Positions 1-11,775 of a stretch of 64,000 nt of DNA are shown piece after piece. A program made the translations under genes and the position numbers. Numbering within the stretch: the first letter of the stretch is position 1; every line of letters starts with the position of its first letter. The DNA is taken from assembly GCA_963070105.1 (NCBI GenBank), contig OY718803.1, forward strand, positions 8,227,823-8,291,822, in the 5' to 3' direction. Source of the stretch: Litomosoides sigmodontis. Lineage: Eukaryota; Nematoda; Chromadorea; Rhabditida; Onchocercidae. The notes beneath the pieces were generated by a model. The model was not told the origin of the DNA. It did not search any database and saw nothing but the letters and a program-made list of their open reading frames with translations.

Positions 1-516
1 GTGTGCGTGTGCGTGTGAGCGTGTGTGTGCGCGTGTGTGTGTACGCGTGTGTGTGTGCACATGTGTGTGTCTGCTTTCTATTTCCAGGTGTGTATGTGGT
101 CTGTCTGTCTGTCTACGGACCTACCGATGTAATGTGTGTATATATATGTCTGTGTGCGTATGGGCGTATGAGTGTGCGTACGCGTGTGTGTGTTGTGTAC
201 GTGTGTGTGTGTTGTGTACGTGTGTGTGTGTTGTGTACGTGTGTGTGTATGTGTAGTGCCTCTATATGTATATATGTGTGTGTGCACATATTATATACAT
301 AGGCATATGTGTGTATATCTGCAAGTACACACCTATCCTCATAAGGTACGTTCCTCTTTGCAATTTGTTTTTGGGGTATGCGTGTGTGTGCACATGTGTA
401 TATATATACATGTGTGTGTGTGTGCACATGTGTATATATACATGTGTGTGTGTGTGTGTGTGCACATGTGTATATATACATGTGTGTGTGTGTGTGTGCA
501 CATGTGTATATATACA

Positions 517-550
<34 letters not shown>

Positions 551-906
551 CGTGTACTCTAGCGAGCTTGCTCGTTGAGAGTGTCTGTCCGTTGGTCTGT
601 CCGTCGGTGTGTCTGTCTGTCCGTTGGTCTGTCCGTCTGTGTGTCTGTCTGTCCGTTGGTCTGTCCGTCTGTGTGTCTGTCTGTCCGTTCCTGTTGGCTC
701 TGGGGTTTTTTGCTGTCTGTCTATTAAAGAAGGATGATGTGCATGTGCGTGTGTATGTGTGTGTGTGTGTGTGTGTCTGTGTGTGTGTACATATGATGTA
801 TAGATGTGTCTATGTATATATGTGTATATATATATGTGGGTGTGTGTGTGTGTGCGCTTATGTGGTGTGCAGCGTTGTGTGTGTGCGTGTGTGTGCGCTT
901 GTTTTA
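1..906. repeat. Compound TG-rich microsatellite/minisatellite block
   Basis: Almost the whole stretch is (TG)n mixed with short variants such as TGTGTACG and TATATATA. Open frames through it are low-complexity Cys/Val/His/Thr strings and are not genes. Two ordered sub-arrays are visible: near 385-540 a unit of about 35-37 bp built on CACATGTGTATATATACATG followed by (TG)n, about four copies, and at about 575-690 a 32-bp unit (next entry). Confidence 0.95.
575..692. repeat. 32-bp tandem repeat, about 3.3 copies
   Basis: The block starting CCGTTGGTCTGTCCGTC recurs every 32 bp, and copies differ by one or two bases. It is made of GTCT/GTCC tetranucleotides and belongs to the same sequence type as the CCGT arrays at 49.2 kb and 55.8 kb. 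Confidence 0.9.
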
Positions 907-1457
907 TAGGATATGGAAGTAAAGTTAGGGTGACATCCTGAAAGATTTCTCACTGAAGGGGACTTGACGTATCACTCACTCACTACCTTATGTCGAATGT
1001 TTCTAAAGTCATTGACTTCTTGTTGAATGAATTTTGATTTTTGTTAAATTTAGATATCGGTTACGTGAAGTTTTGTTTCCGGAGTCGAAAAGTCATAAAG
1101 GAAAGCTGTTGATTTCGGACGTAGATTTCAACTTCAAACAGCCATTATGATGACACCGAAAGGTCCGTAGACTTACCTATTTTCATATATTGAAATTTAT
1201 GCCAAAATTCATAAATAACATTGCAGATACGAATTTCACTTTTAATTCTTTCACTCACTTTTAATTCTTCGTCGCTCGTATGTGCAATGAGTGATAGCTT
1301 CACACGTGACCTAATTCACACCAGCAGTCGGTTGCCATAAATTTTTGCATTTGACAGTTAGGATAGTCAATCATTCATGATCTTTTGTTGCATAATTTTT
1401 TGAAATGATATTGAGTAATATTGAGTTGAGGAAGGAGTAATGCGTTTTTTAACTTAT

Positions 1458-1458
<1 letters not shown>
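907..1458. other. Upstream region of the 1582 gene, no gene seen
   Basis: About 550 bp of AT-rich unique sequence between the microsatellite block and the first gene. It presumably holds the promoter, but I cannot point to a specific element. Confidence 0.5.

Positions 1459-1495
<37 letters not shown>
1459..1495. repeat. (CT)n microsatellite
   Basis: Run of CT dinucleotides ending about 75 bp upstream of the putative trans-splice acceptor of the 1582 gene. Confidence 0.95.
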
Positions 1496-1499
<4 letters not shown>

Positions 1500-1568
1500 T
1501 AGTAGCTTTTTTTCTAGCAGTTTTATTCCAACTTAGTAAATTTATGCGTGATCGGCATTTGTCAGTTA

Positions 1569-1576
1569 TTTTCCAG
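1569..1576 (+). promoter_or_regulatory. Putative spliced-leader acceptor
   Basis: The sequence ATTTTCCAG ends five bases before the ATG at 1582 and no 5' splice site or exon is apparent upstream. This is the arrangement expected for SL trans-splicing in nematodes. It also fixes the ATG at 1582 as the likely start. Confidence 0.6.
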
Positions 1577-1581
1577 GTCAT

Positions 1582-3355
1582 ATGGTTGCAAATGGCGCAG
1601 ATGGGAAAATTGAATTAAGCGACGAATTAAAAGTAGCAATAGCGACGGAAGTTCGCGCACAGATCGTACCAGTCGTTAAGGAGATAGTTCGTGAGGTGGT
1701 TACCGAGATACGCAGTGTGATGACTGAAGTGATGGCACCTATTTACGATGAGCTAAATCGACTTCGTAGCAGCACCGTCACCACAAATGCTGGTGGTAAC
1801 ACAAATGGCTTGCAGTTGCACGCAGCTTCTACAGCTTCTGCAACTTCCATTGCAGCGCCTGCTACGGTTGTTGCGTATCCGTCCGAAAGCGCAATTTTGG
1901 CTGAAGTTTACGCAGCAACAAGTAATGTTGCAGTAACGATGGGTGGTACTGCGTGCGCAGACGCTGCTACGGCTGCTGCAGTCGCTGCTCAAAATGCACA
2001 GTTGCAGCAATTTCTAAAGGTATATCTTTGTATTCCACAAAATTTTCAAGGTATTTATTGATTTATTTCGTAAAAGATTTGTAATGTGCACCAATTGATG
2101 AGTAATTGAAAGTGAATGCAGTAATTTTGAAGTAATGCCGAAGCATACATAAATTCTGCTACGAATGTTAATACTTTAATGCGAAACCACAGTGGTGTAA
2201 CAACGATGCTATTCGAGGGGATGCTCAGGCTTAGGTGAAATTTATTTTCAGGAAAATGCTGGCACTGTTTATGATCCGAATAAAGGAGGTAAAATATATA
2301 TGGATGATGGAGTTGGTGTAAAAAGTCCGGAAGATTTCGTCGAGTAGGCATTTCTTTTTAGCTGTCGCAAACGTTTACTTAAATTTTTTGAAAATTTAAA
2401 AATAACAGCGAAATGATTTTCAGACAACCGTGCGAACCACGAGCACGTGAATCAACGAGCGATTGTGCTGCATACAATTATGTCTATTATAACACTGCCT
2501 CTGCAGTACCAATTATGTCAATGTTGGAACCTGGCAGGTACTGTTTTATTATTTTGCTTCAATAAAGTGAATTTCGTAGAAAAATTACAAGTGCACGGCT
2601 TATAATTACATACATCTACAGTGTTCGTAATCATTTAGAAGGATGGATGTTAAGAGGAAAAGAAGAATTTGAATGTCAAAGTTTTAGTGATGTAATTTTG
2701 CTTCAGCAATACGTGTGTTTGTCAAAAAGTGCCAAGTATATTTCTTGGAAAAGAAGGTGGGAAAATTTCATTTCTTGTCGATACGCGAACAGTACCGTTG
2801 AAAGATCTTACAGCTGATAATTTAGGTAAGCGGTATGCATGTTCTACATCACTGTTGCTATCAGTTATTTTATTTTTAAGCATTTATTATAGCAACTGTC
2901 TTCTAGGTAGTTGGACATGCCGTTTTACTGCTCATATGAAATCTCGGAAATATATGGTGAAAAAAGGTAAAGTGGTAGGACACGTAAAGCAATACGGACA
3001 AGTTTATTCGGTAACGCATGATTACGATTATATCCTGCATCGCCAATATTATTGTCATGGTAATACCATTGGTCCAGCAACGATTCGGAAAAATATTTGG
3101 TATTTGTCAAACAAATTACATGGTGGTGAAGTTATCGGATGTGCCATCATTTCCTATGAGATTGGCGATAACGCAACAGTAAAAGTTTCTAAATTACGGC
3201 AGCGAACTCTGCTCAATAATTCATCCGAGAATTTGCGCCTTTTGAAAGCCGATATGTCGGCAATACCCGAAGAAATGGATGTTAGTAATGTGGCGATGAA
3301 TCCGAATGCGGAATTGCAACGATTTGTGAGTGATATTCAAGTACCACAACAATAA
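1582..3355 (+). CDS. Conserved-looking hypothetical protein, 412 aa, six exons
   Basis: Function not recognised. Exons with consistent phase are 1582-2019, 2252-2343, 2424-2537, 2622-2648, 2707-2825 and 2907-3355. Introns are short; the one at 2649-2706 is only 58 nt. Residues about 1-60 are charged and helix-prone (VKEIVREVVTEIRSVMTEVM), possibly a coiled coil. Residues about 60-146 are rich in Ala, Thr and Val. The rest is an ordinary mixed, presumably globular sequence with several Cys and aromatic residues (for example CVCQKVPSIFLGKEGG and LHRQYYCHGNTIGPATIRK). No signal peptide or membrane helix is seen. The start is chosen because the ATG lies directly after a TTTTCCAG acceptor. It converges with the hexosaminidase gene. 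It could belong to a nematode-restricted nuclear or cytoplasmic family, but that is inference. Confidence 0.85.
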
Positions 3356-3356
3356 A
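3351..3356 (+). terminator. AATAAA poly(A) signal overlapping the stop codon
   Basis: The stop TAA (3353-3355) lies inside a canonical AATAAA hexamer. If used, the 3' UTR would be only about 10-25 nt. A further AATAAA-like motif lies near 3671. Confidence 0.5.
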
Positions 3357-4489
3357 GCTATAAATTGATTTTCCATTCATCACTTTTTTTCTCCATTGGA
3401 TTGCAACAAAAATTGTAGAGCGTGTGCAAGTAACGAAAATCACGTGTGTACAGGATATCTTTGAATTATCAAAAGTACAACTACAAGCTGTCCTTTGATG
3501 ATAATTTAGGTACATTTAACCAAAAAGTTAATATTTTGAATTTATGGTCTTTCCTTTGAACTCTTAATTAATTCTTCTTAAAGAGTTTAATCGGAACGAT
3601 AGCTGAAGCCGACATCTAGCTCCCTGCAATCACTTGCCAATGCATGTGTTTCCTGCGTTCCTGAAGTCGAAGAAATAAATTATCTACGCGAATGTCAGAT
3701 TAGATATTTAGCTAATACACAGCTAGCCAGTGAATGCTACTGACAAAATTATCTGTTTTTCCAGTTGACCAATACTTTTGTAGTTTAACTGCAGACTATA
3801 AATATAACTAACCTTTTTGCTTCATCCTAAATTCTTCCTTGTTTACGTAGCTCTCGTCCCCTCTCGTAAAGGCATTTGAAGAAGGAGGAGAACCACAGGT
3901 GAAAAGAAAGAGACATTTGTCGCATTTGTACTTCATTTTCGTTCGTTCATAGATTTCTCGTCAAAATTAGTTTTTTTTTTTTCCTTCTTTGATTCCCAAT
4001 ATAGTCATTTCTGAGTTTTATCGTCGAAGTTATGTTTAAATGTGCAAAAATTATTTTCGCATACGTTTAATTTCATTTTGTTTCACATTTTACTGTCTCA
4101 CTGACGATGTTAACAATTTATGTTGTATATATATATGTATACATATGCATAAATTTTTTTCTAAAAAATGGTTTGTTATTTTCGTCAATTAATTGTTTTA
4201 TTTATTTTAAACAAATTCTTTCATTGTGCTTTCGTTCACATTTAAATGAATTCTCACAGTTGATATGTTGTAAGATTGTAAATATATTGTTTGTCAATGC
4301 TCGTCCATTTGGCAACTTCTACACTTTGTACGTTCAGAAAAAAAGTTATGAGAGATTATTGGCCTCGTTAGGAATGCCGGCTTAATGATGAAAAAAAAAT
4401 ATTCTCAATAAACTTGCCAAAATATAGCACGAGACAGCGAATGAACTTTTCATCAACAAAGTAAACCAAACATCAATTGCAATAGTAAC

Positions 4490-4592
4490 AATAATAAATA
4501 GTAATAATAATAATTATTATTATACAATAACAGCGATAATAATTACACAGTAACAATAATTACATGATAGCAGTAACTGTACAATAATAATG
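4490..4592. repeat. AAT/ATT-rich degenerate trinucleotide tract
   Basis: Interrupted AATAAT repeats, with an inner palindrome of about 10-bp arms, (ATA)n facing (TAT)n, near 4503-4524. Confidence 0.7.
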
Positions 4593-5033
4593 AGAATTAG
4601 TAAAGTTACAAGCATTTCATACAATTGTCATTGTAAATTCTTCCAGTTACAGATGTGCATTGCAACAATAAATGACAAATTTAGTAAAGTGTATCTGAAG
4701 AAACTGACAAACAAATTCGTACAAAATTGGGAATTATTTATTCGTAAGAAAATTCATAACCTTTCCAAATTATCTGATTTACATTTTTCCTTTTTCCAAA
4801 GCATTCATATACAAACTCAGTTAAATTCAATAGGCTAGAATAAATAGATTTCAAAAGTAGACAATTTTGTCGATAGTAGACAATTTTGCAGATTGTAGTT
4901 GCATAAGGAAGGAGAGAGAGGGAAGAGGCAGAGTGTTAAAGTTAATTCGGAAGGTGCAGGGAAGAAAAAGTTTCCGAATTTTAAAAATAAATTAATAGAT
5001 AAACAAGTTGCAACAACTAGAGCAGTTAACACG

Positions 5034-5130
5034 CCTAATATATAAAGTACACCGATATAGTTCACAAATAACAACTAGCACTTGCCTATTATATAAAAGT
5101 ACACCGGTAAGGTTCACAAATAACAACCAG
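5034..5130. repeat. Direct repeat, two copies of about 46 bp, period 51 bp
   Basis: Copy 1 at 5034-5079 and copy 2 at 5085-5130 share the TATAAAGTACACCG core and TTCACAAATAACAAC with a few mismatches. An old local duplication. Confidence 0.85.
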
Positions 5131-6724
5131 TTAGGAAAGGGATGGAAACATTTAAATTGAAACAAAATTCCAAATACAGTGTTCTGTGTAGGGGAAATTT
5201 TGAGTAATGAGAGAATGTAAATTTTGAAATGTTACGGGGCTTCAGAGGAGTACCGCTTTCGTCTCTTTTGCACACGGATTTTTTGTAACTGATTAAATTT
5301 TTTAAATCAGAAAAACTAAAAAATCCTTTTGAATTAACGGCTGAAGAGTTTTGGTAAGCTTTTAGTGGTTTTTGTTAATTTAATGATTACCGCATTATAC
5401 CTATTAGTGATAAATTTATAAACATTTTTAAGGTCAAGTAATAGTTACATAACTATTTCAAATGGATATATCATTACTGTCTGAGATTTATTCAATCGAA
5501 ACAACGTTACCAACACGTGACGTCTCAACACATATGACTTTTTCGTAATTTTTTCTGAAAGAACTTACGTGAACCTTACCAATTCCATGCGCACAACGCC
5601 ACGTTATTATGAATTGAGCACAGTCTTTATAAATATTTGCTTGATGCCAATCATTATTTCACTTTATCTTCGATGAATTATTTGTATTTGGTTTAATCAA
5701 AGATATGCAAGGATGAGAAGATTACCGTACTGTCCTTCACAGCTCATTTATTGTTCATTTCCCAATCTAAATCAAAAATATCTCAAATATTCACCTTTTT
5801 TTTTTTTATTTCAAAAAGTTTTATGAATTGTACGTATAATACACTTACTAATTCAAGTTATCTGCTCTGTTAGTATTTCATTGATTGATTCCTCATAGAA
5901 ATATGGACGAAGTAAAGCACCAATCTGAAAATTTTTTTCATTCTTCATTCATATCAATAGATCGATAAATTGCCATTCAATTAAGATTATAAAATTAAAA
6001 AAAAATTATTATAAAAAATTTTAAAAAAAAATTAGAAGTGCGCCATTTCAGTGCTCACACTGCATTTTAACGCTATCTCACACGTACATGCATACAGTCC
6101 TCGTTTAAATCATCTAAACGTACGTTTTCGTGTATCTTTTGAAGATTTACAACTGAATGAAGAGTTGCGGTTGAATGCTTTTCTCTCGTTTTATTCAATT
6201 GAAAATTCGCCATCTATAAGAGGCAAAAAAAAATGAAATTTAAAACTTTGAAAAAAAACAGGAAAAGATCACAGAAAGTGAAAAATGCTAGTATTTCCTC
6301 ACTTTCCCTGTACATCAAGGAAAAAAATCTTTTGGAATATATGGATATCCAACTTTTATCAAGTAAAATTTCCACTTCCGACTATCATAGATGTAAAGGG
6401 AAGCTTTCTGCTAGCCATAAATGTAGATATGGAAACAGCATTCCAAGGTAAAAATTAGAGTAAAACCATACAGCGTCATAAATTTTACTTCCCGGAAATG
6501 AGCAATTTGTGAACATCATTTCTAGCGAAATCCTATTATTACTCTTACTCTTTGGATCGATCACAGCTACGATATCCTTCTCCGAGCTCTTCGTAACAGT
6601 ATTTTGACAATGAAGTATATCCTAAATATATTACTAATAATAGGCCACTATCAGTACCACACCAGTCTCTCTAACCTCCATTACTTCCAAAACGATAATA
6701 ATTTAGAATTGGTTCACTTTGAAT

Positions 6725-9700
6725 TCACAGACAATTCAAATTAAATGTAGAAATGTAAAGGAAACTTAATTTTGCTTTCAGTATTATTTCATCTTCACTC
6801 AATTTGATATTTTTCAAGTAGACAAGATCGACGATCAATGACGGAATTGAAACTGGTAAAATTTCACATAATGGACTGTAATGACTGTATCGTTGCCAAC
6901 CGGTTAAAATGATACTGGAAATTTTGCCATCCAAATACTGCAAAACAAAATTTCGTCAAAAATATCCGGCCTCCAATTACGTGCACACTTGTAACTTAAT
7001 CAACAAGGATAATTTAAATAACACAAATGAACATCAATCAGACTTTACCACTAAAAATTAGAAGAGGATCAATTCCACTTTCTCCGTGCTCATCGTTTTA
7101 TTTAATTGTAAAATTTACTGTTGAAATTTCCAAATGTCTTTTGATAAATTAATCACAATCAGCACCTTCTTTTTTTTCTTATACAGCTCCACAAATGAGC
7201 GCTGATTGGCAAGATATCGATTAATGTAGCAAAATAATTCACTTTGTCCATTTGCACCTTTGAATGCACTTGCAAACATCATCTTTGAAAAGACCTAAAA
7301 TTCAATTCCATTCATTATTTAATCAAAATTTAACAATGTTTAAATTACAAATGGATGTTTGATTATCTCGCATATTCAATTGACATATGAAAAAAGGCTC
7401 GCCTGAGAGTATCGCTTGAACATATTCGCTGGAAAGTAATTCAGTTTCGCAACGTTTCTAGCATAACCCCAAATGACAGGAACGGAGAGTTCGCCCATTT
7501 CGTACTCTTTCAACAAATCAACGTCAATGTCACCGAACATATCATTCCACACCAACACTTCCGCAAATCCCAATTCACCTCGAGCATACCGTGCTATCCT
7601 TTGAAACAAAAAAGAAAAAAATTTAATTTAATCAATGGTTTCAATTGAAAAAAAAAAAATGACTCACTACTTATGTGATCTGATCGCATATCTCAGTGAG
7701 CTATTAGCAAGTGCTACTTTTTCTTTCAATATTTTTAAGAACGAAAGAATGGAACATTTAGGAAAGAAAAAAGGGATATTGTAATTTCGTCCGACATATG
7801 CAATAATTTTATTGTTCAATAGGTTTCAGTAGTTTAAACTGAATTCACTTCATGCTAAGAACAGCTTTTTGAAATTTTCACTTTAAATTGAATTATATTA
7901 TGGTTATCTTGAAGAAATATCTAGAGTTGTCGAGAAACCTAAGGTCTAACTGGAACATATTGCATGTAATAATTTTATCAAACTATTCATTTAAATGTAA
8001 TCTAGTCATTCATCCATCACCTATCGTATCCCTTCCCCATGTAATGTGCTATTCATTGCATTATTCAGCTAAACCGTTTCCCACGTTTGTTACCACTCTT
8101 TGGACCAATCAATGTTTACGTGTTCACGTGGACCAATCAATCACTCAGTGTCTGTAACCCTCCGCTCTTTATCACTATATACAACGCTATCCTACTTCTT
8201 CTTCATTTTTGTTGTTGCTTATCCACTGTTGTAAGTGATAAATGAATTAATTATTAATACTAAACTTCGTCGACTACACTCACAAGCATCAACCGACCAA
8301 GCAAACTTCTCCAAAGGAAATTCACAGCAACAGCGTAGAAAATATTAAAACAAACAAACTTCAAGCAATCTTCACTACCTGCTAATATGATCCAATTTTA
8401 GCCGATCGAGCGAGAAATTTAAATTGCCCAAAAGTCGATTCCTACAACGAACGTCTTCACCGATAGCATATGCCTCGTCAGCACCTATGTGTATGCGTCT
8501 TGCATTAGGATGCATGAGACGCATCTAAAGAAAGTACAGTAGTACACTTGCAAACAGTGCTTTACCACATAGCTTGATCACATACGTCACGATGTCTCAT
8601 CCTGTCAGAGCAATGAAATATTTGTAATTTTCAAGAGAGAAAAGAAATTTAACTTTTCAAGTGTTTGCGAATAAATGAAATTCCTTGTGATGAAGTAATG
8701 CTAACTATCATCCAGCTAGTTGATATGACAAACCTGTTTGAGCATTGCAGCAATCAGATGCCATGAGCCCTCAGACGATGGACAGATTGTGTCGTGCCTT
8801 AGCAAGTTTTCCCGATAGATTGCATATTTCGAATGTTTCAGCACAAATTCCATATGACCAAATGTTTGTACAAGTGGAATGACTTCCAAACTATTATTGG
8901 ACGCTAACTGTAAACGAGCAAATAGCAAAATAATTTCGAACAAAAAAAAAATTCAAGAAATTTGCATTTGATTAGTGTTCGATTGGAATTTGCATTAGCA
9001 AAAATTACAGTGTTATAGCAATGGGAATTTTAAACTAAAACAACCATCTCTTCCAATTTCATTTCAATTTCAGTGCCTTTACTGTGCTAATTAGGCAATG
9101 CCGGATGATTGCTCATTGCAAATGAAATGAATTCGATCATCTCTTACTTGAAGAAAAACATGGCTAGTAGAATGAATTAGAAATACTTCAGTTGGTGTAT
9201 AAAATTAAATATGAAATGCTTTAAAATATTTAATTATAAATATATAATTAAATATTTTAGCTGATATACATATATATGAGATTTGTTATCACCTGGGATT
9301 ATCTCTTAGAAGGTGCGAAAGGCAACCAGCTAGAAAGCATTTCGTTCAAAATGTTATATTCACACATTTAAAACTATCATCGCCGTATCATCATCACCAT
9401 CATCACCATCACCATCATCATCATCATCATCACTTCTGTCAAAGCACTGAACTGTCTATCTGTGATTTTACTCAATGAATGCAATGCAATTTCGTAGTTG
9501 CATTTTTGACATTTAAATGAACAGAACTGTTTTCATTTCAATTCAATTCACATTCATTCAATAACTAATTAGTTGTCATTTTTAGAATTCAATTCTCACT
9601 TTACAGTGAATTGCAACAATTCCAACACTTATTAATTGCATTTTTTCTAGGATCAATCGTTATCATTCGTCATTTTGAGATAAAAGATGATAATTTAGGA

Positions 9701-9863
9701 AGCAAAAATTCTTTCCTTTTGTAATATTTTAAAAATATTTTCTAAATTAGTGTTGTAGTGCTAAATTAAGAAGTTTTCAAATAGATTGTAAACTAATGCA
9801 ATAATTCGTTGTGAAGAAAAGTCAACCACTAAAAAGTCTATTTAGCTCTTAGTACGCATACCT

Positions 9864-9918
<55 letters not shown>

Positions 9919-11775
9919 GGTGCACATTATTACTGTGAACCATCAAACAGACACTATTTCAAACGACAGCTTAACAACTATTTATAGAGAAACAATCGCT
10001 TGCTGTAGGAAACAATCGGAAAAGTGCTGCATTAGTCGGATTGTCCAAATTCAACAAAAATTCCAATCGCTTTGTTTTCTCCTTTTTTTTTCTTATAATT
10101 TTACATTAAAAATCATTTGAAATGAGTGAATGAAAAAAATTAATAATCGATATATTTTAGTAATAGAAATAAAGTAATTGAAAAAAATGAAAAAAAAATG
10201 ATTAATATTTGAATTTTACACCTAGTAATTCGCATGTTATTGAAATGACCGGTGTTAAGAGTAAACTATTACATTTCCATTTCAATGGATTATTTGATAA
10301 TTAAAGTTTTACTACGAATGATTAATGCTAATTGAATGATGCATTTTTGTTCTGTTTTCTTTTTCCTGTAATATTTTCAACAGTAAATTTTAGCAGAAAA
10401 GCGAAAGTAATGGAAATAAGTGAATAAAATATGCAAATGTGAAAGAATTGTGAAAGTTGTTTTTGCAAAAGCTAACCTGTAAAATAGCATTTACAGTAGC
10501 ATCACTGTAGCTGATTGCTCGTTTCAGCACACTGAGCTCGTCCCAATATGGAAACATATCTTCATATTCTACTAAAATTCCATCCACTCCCACCTGTTTC
10601 AGTAGCGGAAACAGTTCCTCATAGTATTTCAATGTTGGCGGTGCTCCTTTTAAATCGAAGTGTACTATTTTCTGAAAAATAAACGTTGGCAGTTATACTT
10701 TCAATCTAAACACTTCTTCCTTCCTTCCTTCCTTCATCATTCATTCAAATGCAAAAATACAAACTGAAATCGATAGAAAAAAAACAATTTAAAGAAATTA
10801 CCAAAATGTTTTAAATTCAGTTTCAAATTATTAATTTCATCCATTTATTTCGCTTTACAGAAAAGGCAAGTATCACTTTGCACGATTAATCATTTAATGT
10901 ATAAATTGTTTGCTATATTTTATCAATTTTTTTTTAAATTTAAGAATGCAAATATAAGAAATATGCATCGTTGAATTATTTGAATGTGTAGAAAGGCAGG
11001 ATAATAATAATAATTTTAAGTGCTTTCTTCAATTTTGTTCGAAGATAACGCTTCAAGTGCACAATAAACTTTCAGTTTATGTAAATGAACAAGTTATGGG
11101 AAATTATCTTTAAACTAGCATATAGCTAGCTTTTTGAATTGCTTTAAAACTTTCTATTCTTTTACTTCATCGTTCATTGAAAGAGAAAATTGAAACGAAA
11201 TAATTTATTCATTTTACTATTCCATTAAAAAAAAGCTGAAAAAAATTACGATTAAGAAAGGCCCAAAAAATTCTTGCTTCTTCTAATTTCGCTAATTACA
11301 TCTACTCTTTTGAATTTTGTTTTTACAAATGGAAAATGCACCCGTACTTCTCACCACTGCTGCGATATTAGCATTTACATCTCAAAATTGCAATTAAAGG
11401 TATTTAAAATGGAGAATGGCAGTTTAACAACTACTGATGTAATGTAAGCAAAAATTTCAAAAGATATTTCTACCTTCCTTCGAAAGGTAAATAATATTTG
11501 TTATCATTAACAGATATTAAAGTGATCCGGTCATGCAGGGCTCTCTTGCTGCATAAGGCTGATATTTGCAGAAATATGTTAGCATAAAGTAATAGAGAAA
11601 TAAATAAACAAACTTCTTGGAATGGATCAATTTCATCCAACTTTTCCTGACTTGAAAGCATTCCGAATGATCCCATTGATCTTGCCGTTACACAGAAGTA
11701 AAGCACACTGATTAGGAATAAAAGACACGCAATGAATGATTGTATCCGACAATTTTGTTCATAAACCCTTAACAT
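6725..11775 (-). CDS. Hexosaminidase D-type GH20 enzyme with N-terminal membrane anchor
   Basis: Predicted GH20 beta-N-acetylhexosaminidase, 404 aa, hydrolysing terminal GlcNAc/GalNAc residues. Minus-strand exons: 11775-11614, 10671-10477, 8907-8734, 8524-8379, 7598-7403, 7294-7166, 6937-6725. Residues about 13-32 (QSFIACLLFLISVLYFCVTA) form one hydrophobic helix near the start, so a type II Golgi or secretory membrane protein is likely. Hexosaminidase D hallmarks follow in order: HFDLKGAPP, VEYEDMFPYW, PLVQTFGHMEFVLKH, HIGADEAYAIGE (catalytic Asp-Glu pair, residues 193-194), VWNDMF, SAFKGANG and LTGWQRYSHYSPLCE. The protein stops soon after the last motif, shorter than human HEXD (about 486 aa), so an unseen final exon is possible. 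A 5' acceptor (GAATTTAG) precedes the first exon. The 7598-7403 exon seems to end at a GC splice donor. Confidence 0.93.
9222..9259. repeat. Perfect 17-bp inverted repeat with 4-nt loop
   Basis: The arm TAAAATATTTAATTATA faces its exact complement across four bases. It lies in the intron between the 10671-10477 and 8907-8734 exons of the GH20 gene. All A/T. Confidence 0.9.
9383..9432. repeat. (CAT)n microsatellite
   Basis: CATCAT/CACCAT trinucleotides, slightly interrupted, inside an intron of the GH20 gene. Confidence 0.95.
9867..9917. repeat. (TG)n microsatellite
   Basis: About 25 uninterrupted TG units within an intron of the GH20 gene. Confidence 0.97.

Larger units (their letters stand above)
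3357..6724. other. Intergenic region between two convergent genes
   Basis: No convincing coding sequence. It holds AT-rich sequence, an AAT-rich stretch at about 4490-4590, and direct repeats at 4857-4888 and 5034-5130. The longest open frames (for example 5074-4835 minus and 6233-6451 plus) lack splice context and have AT-driven composition. I read them as chance. Confidence 0.6.

Noticed and set aside
3..909. Open frames rich in Cys, Val, His and Thr at the left edge, up to 245 codons
   Set aside because: They are translations of (TG)n and related repeats; no splice sites or domain content.
4835..5074. 79-codon hydrophobic minus-strand frame
   Set aside because: AT-rich composition, no splice or trans-splice context, and it overlaps a direct repeat.
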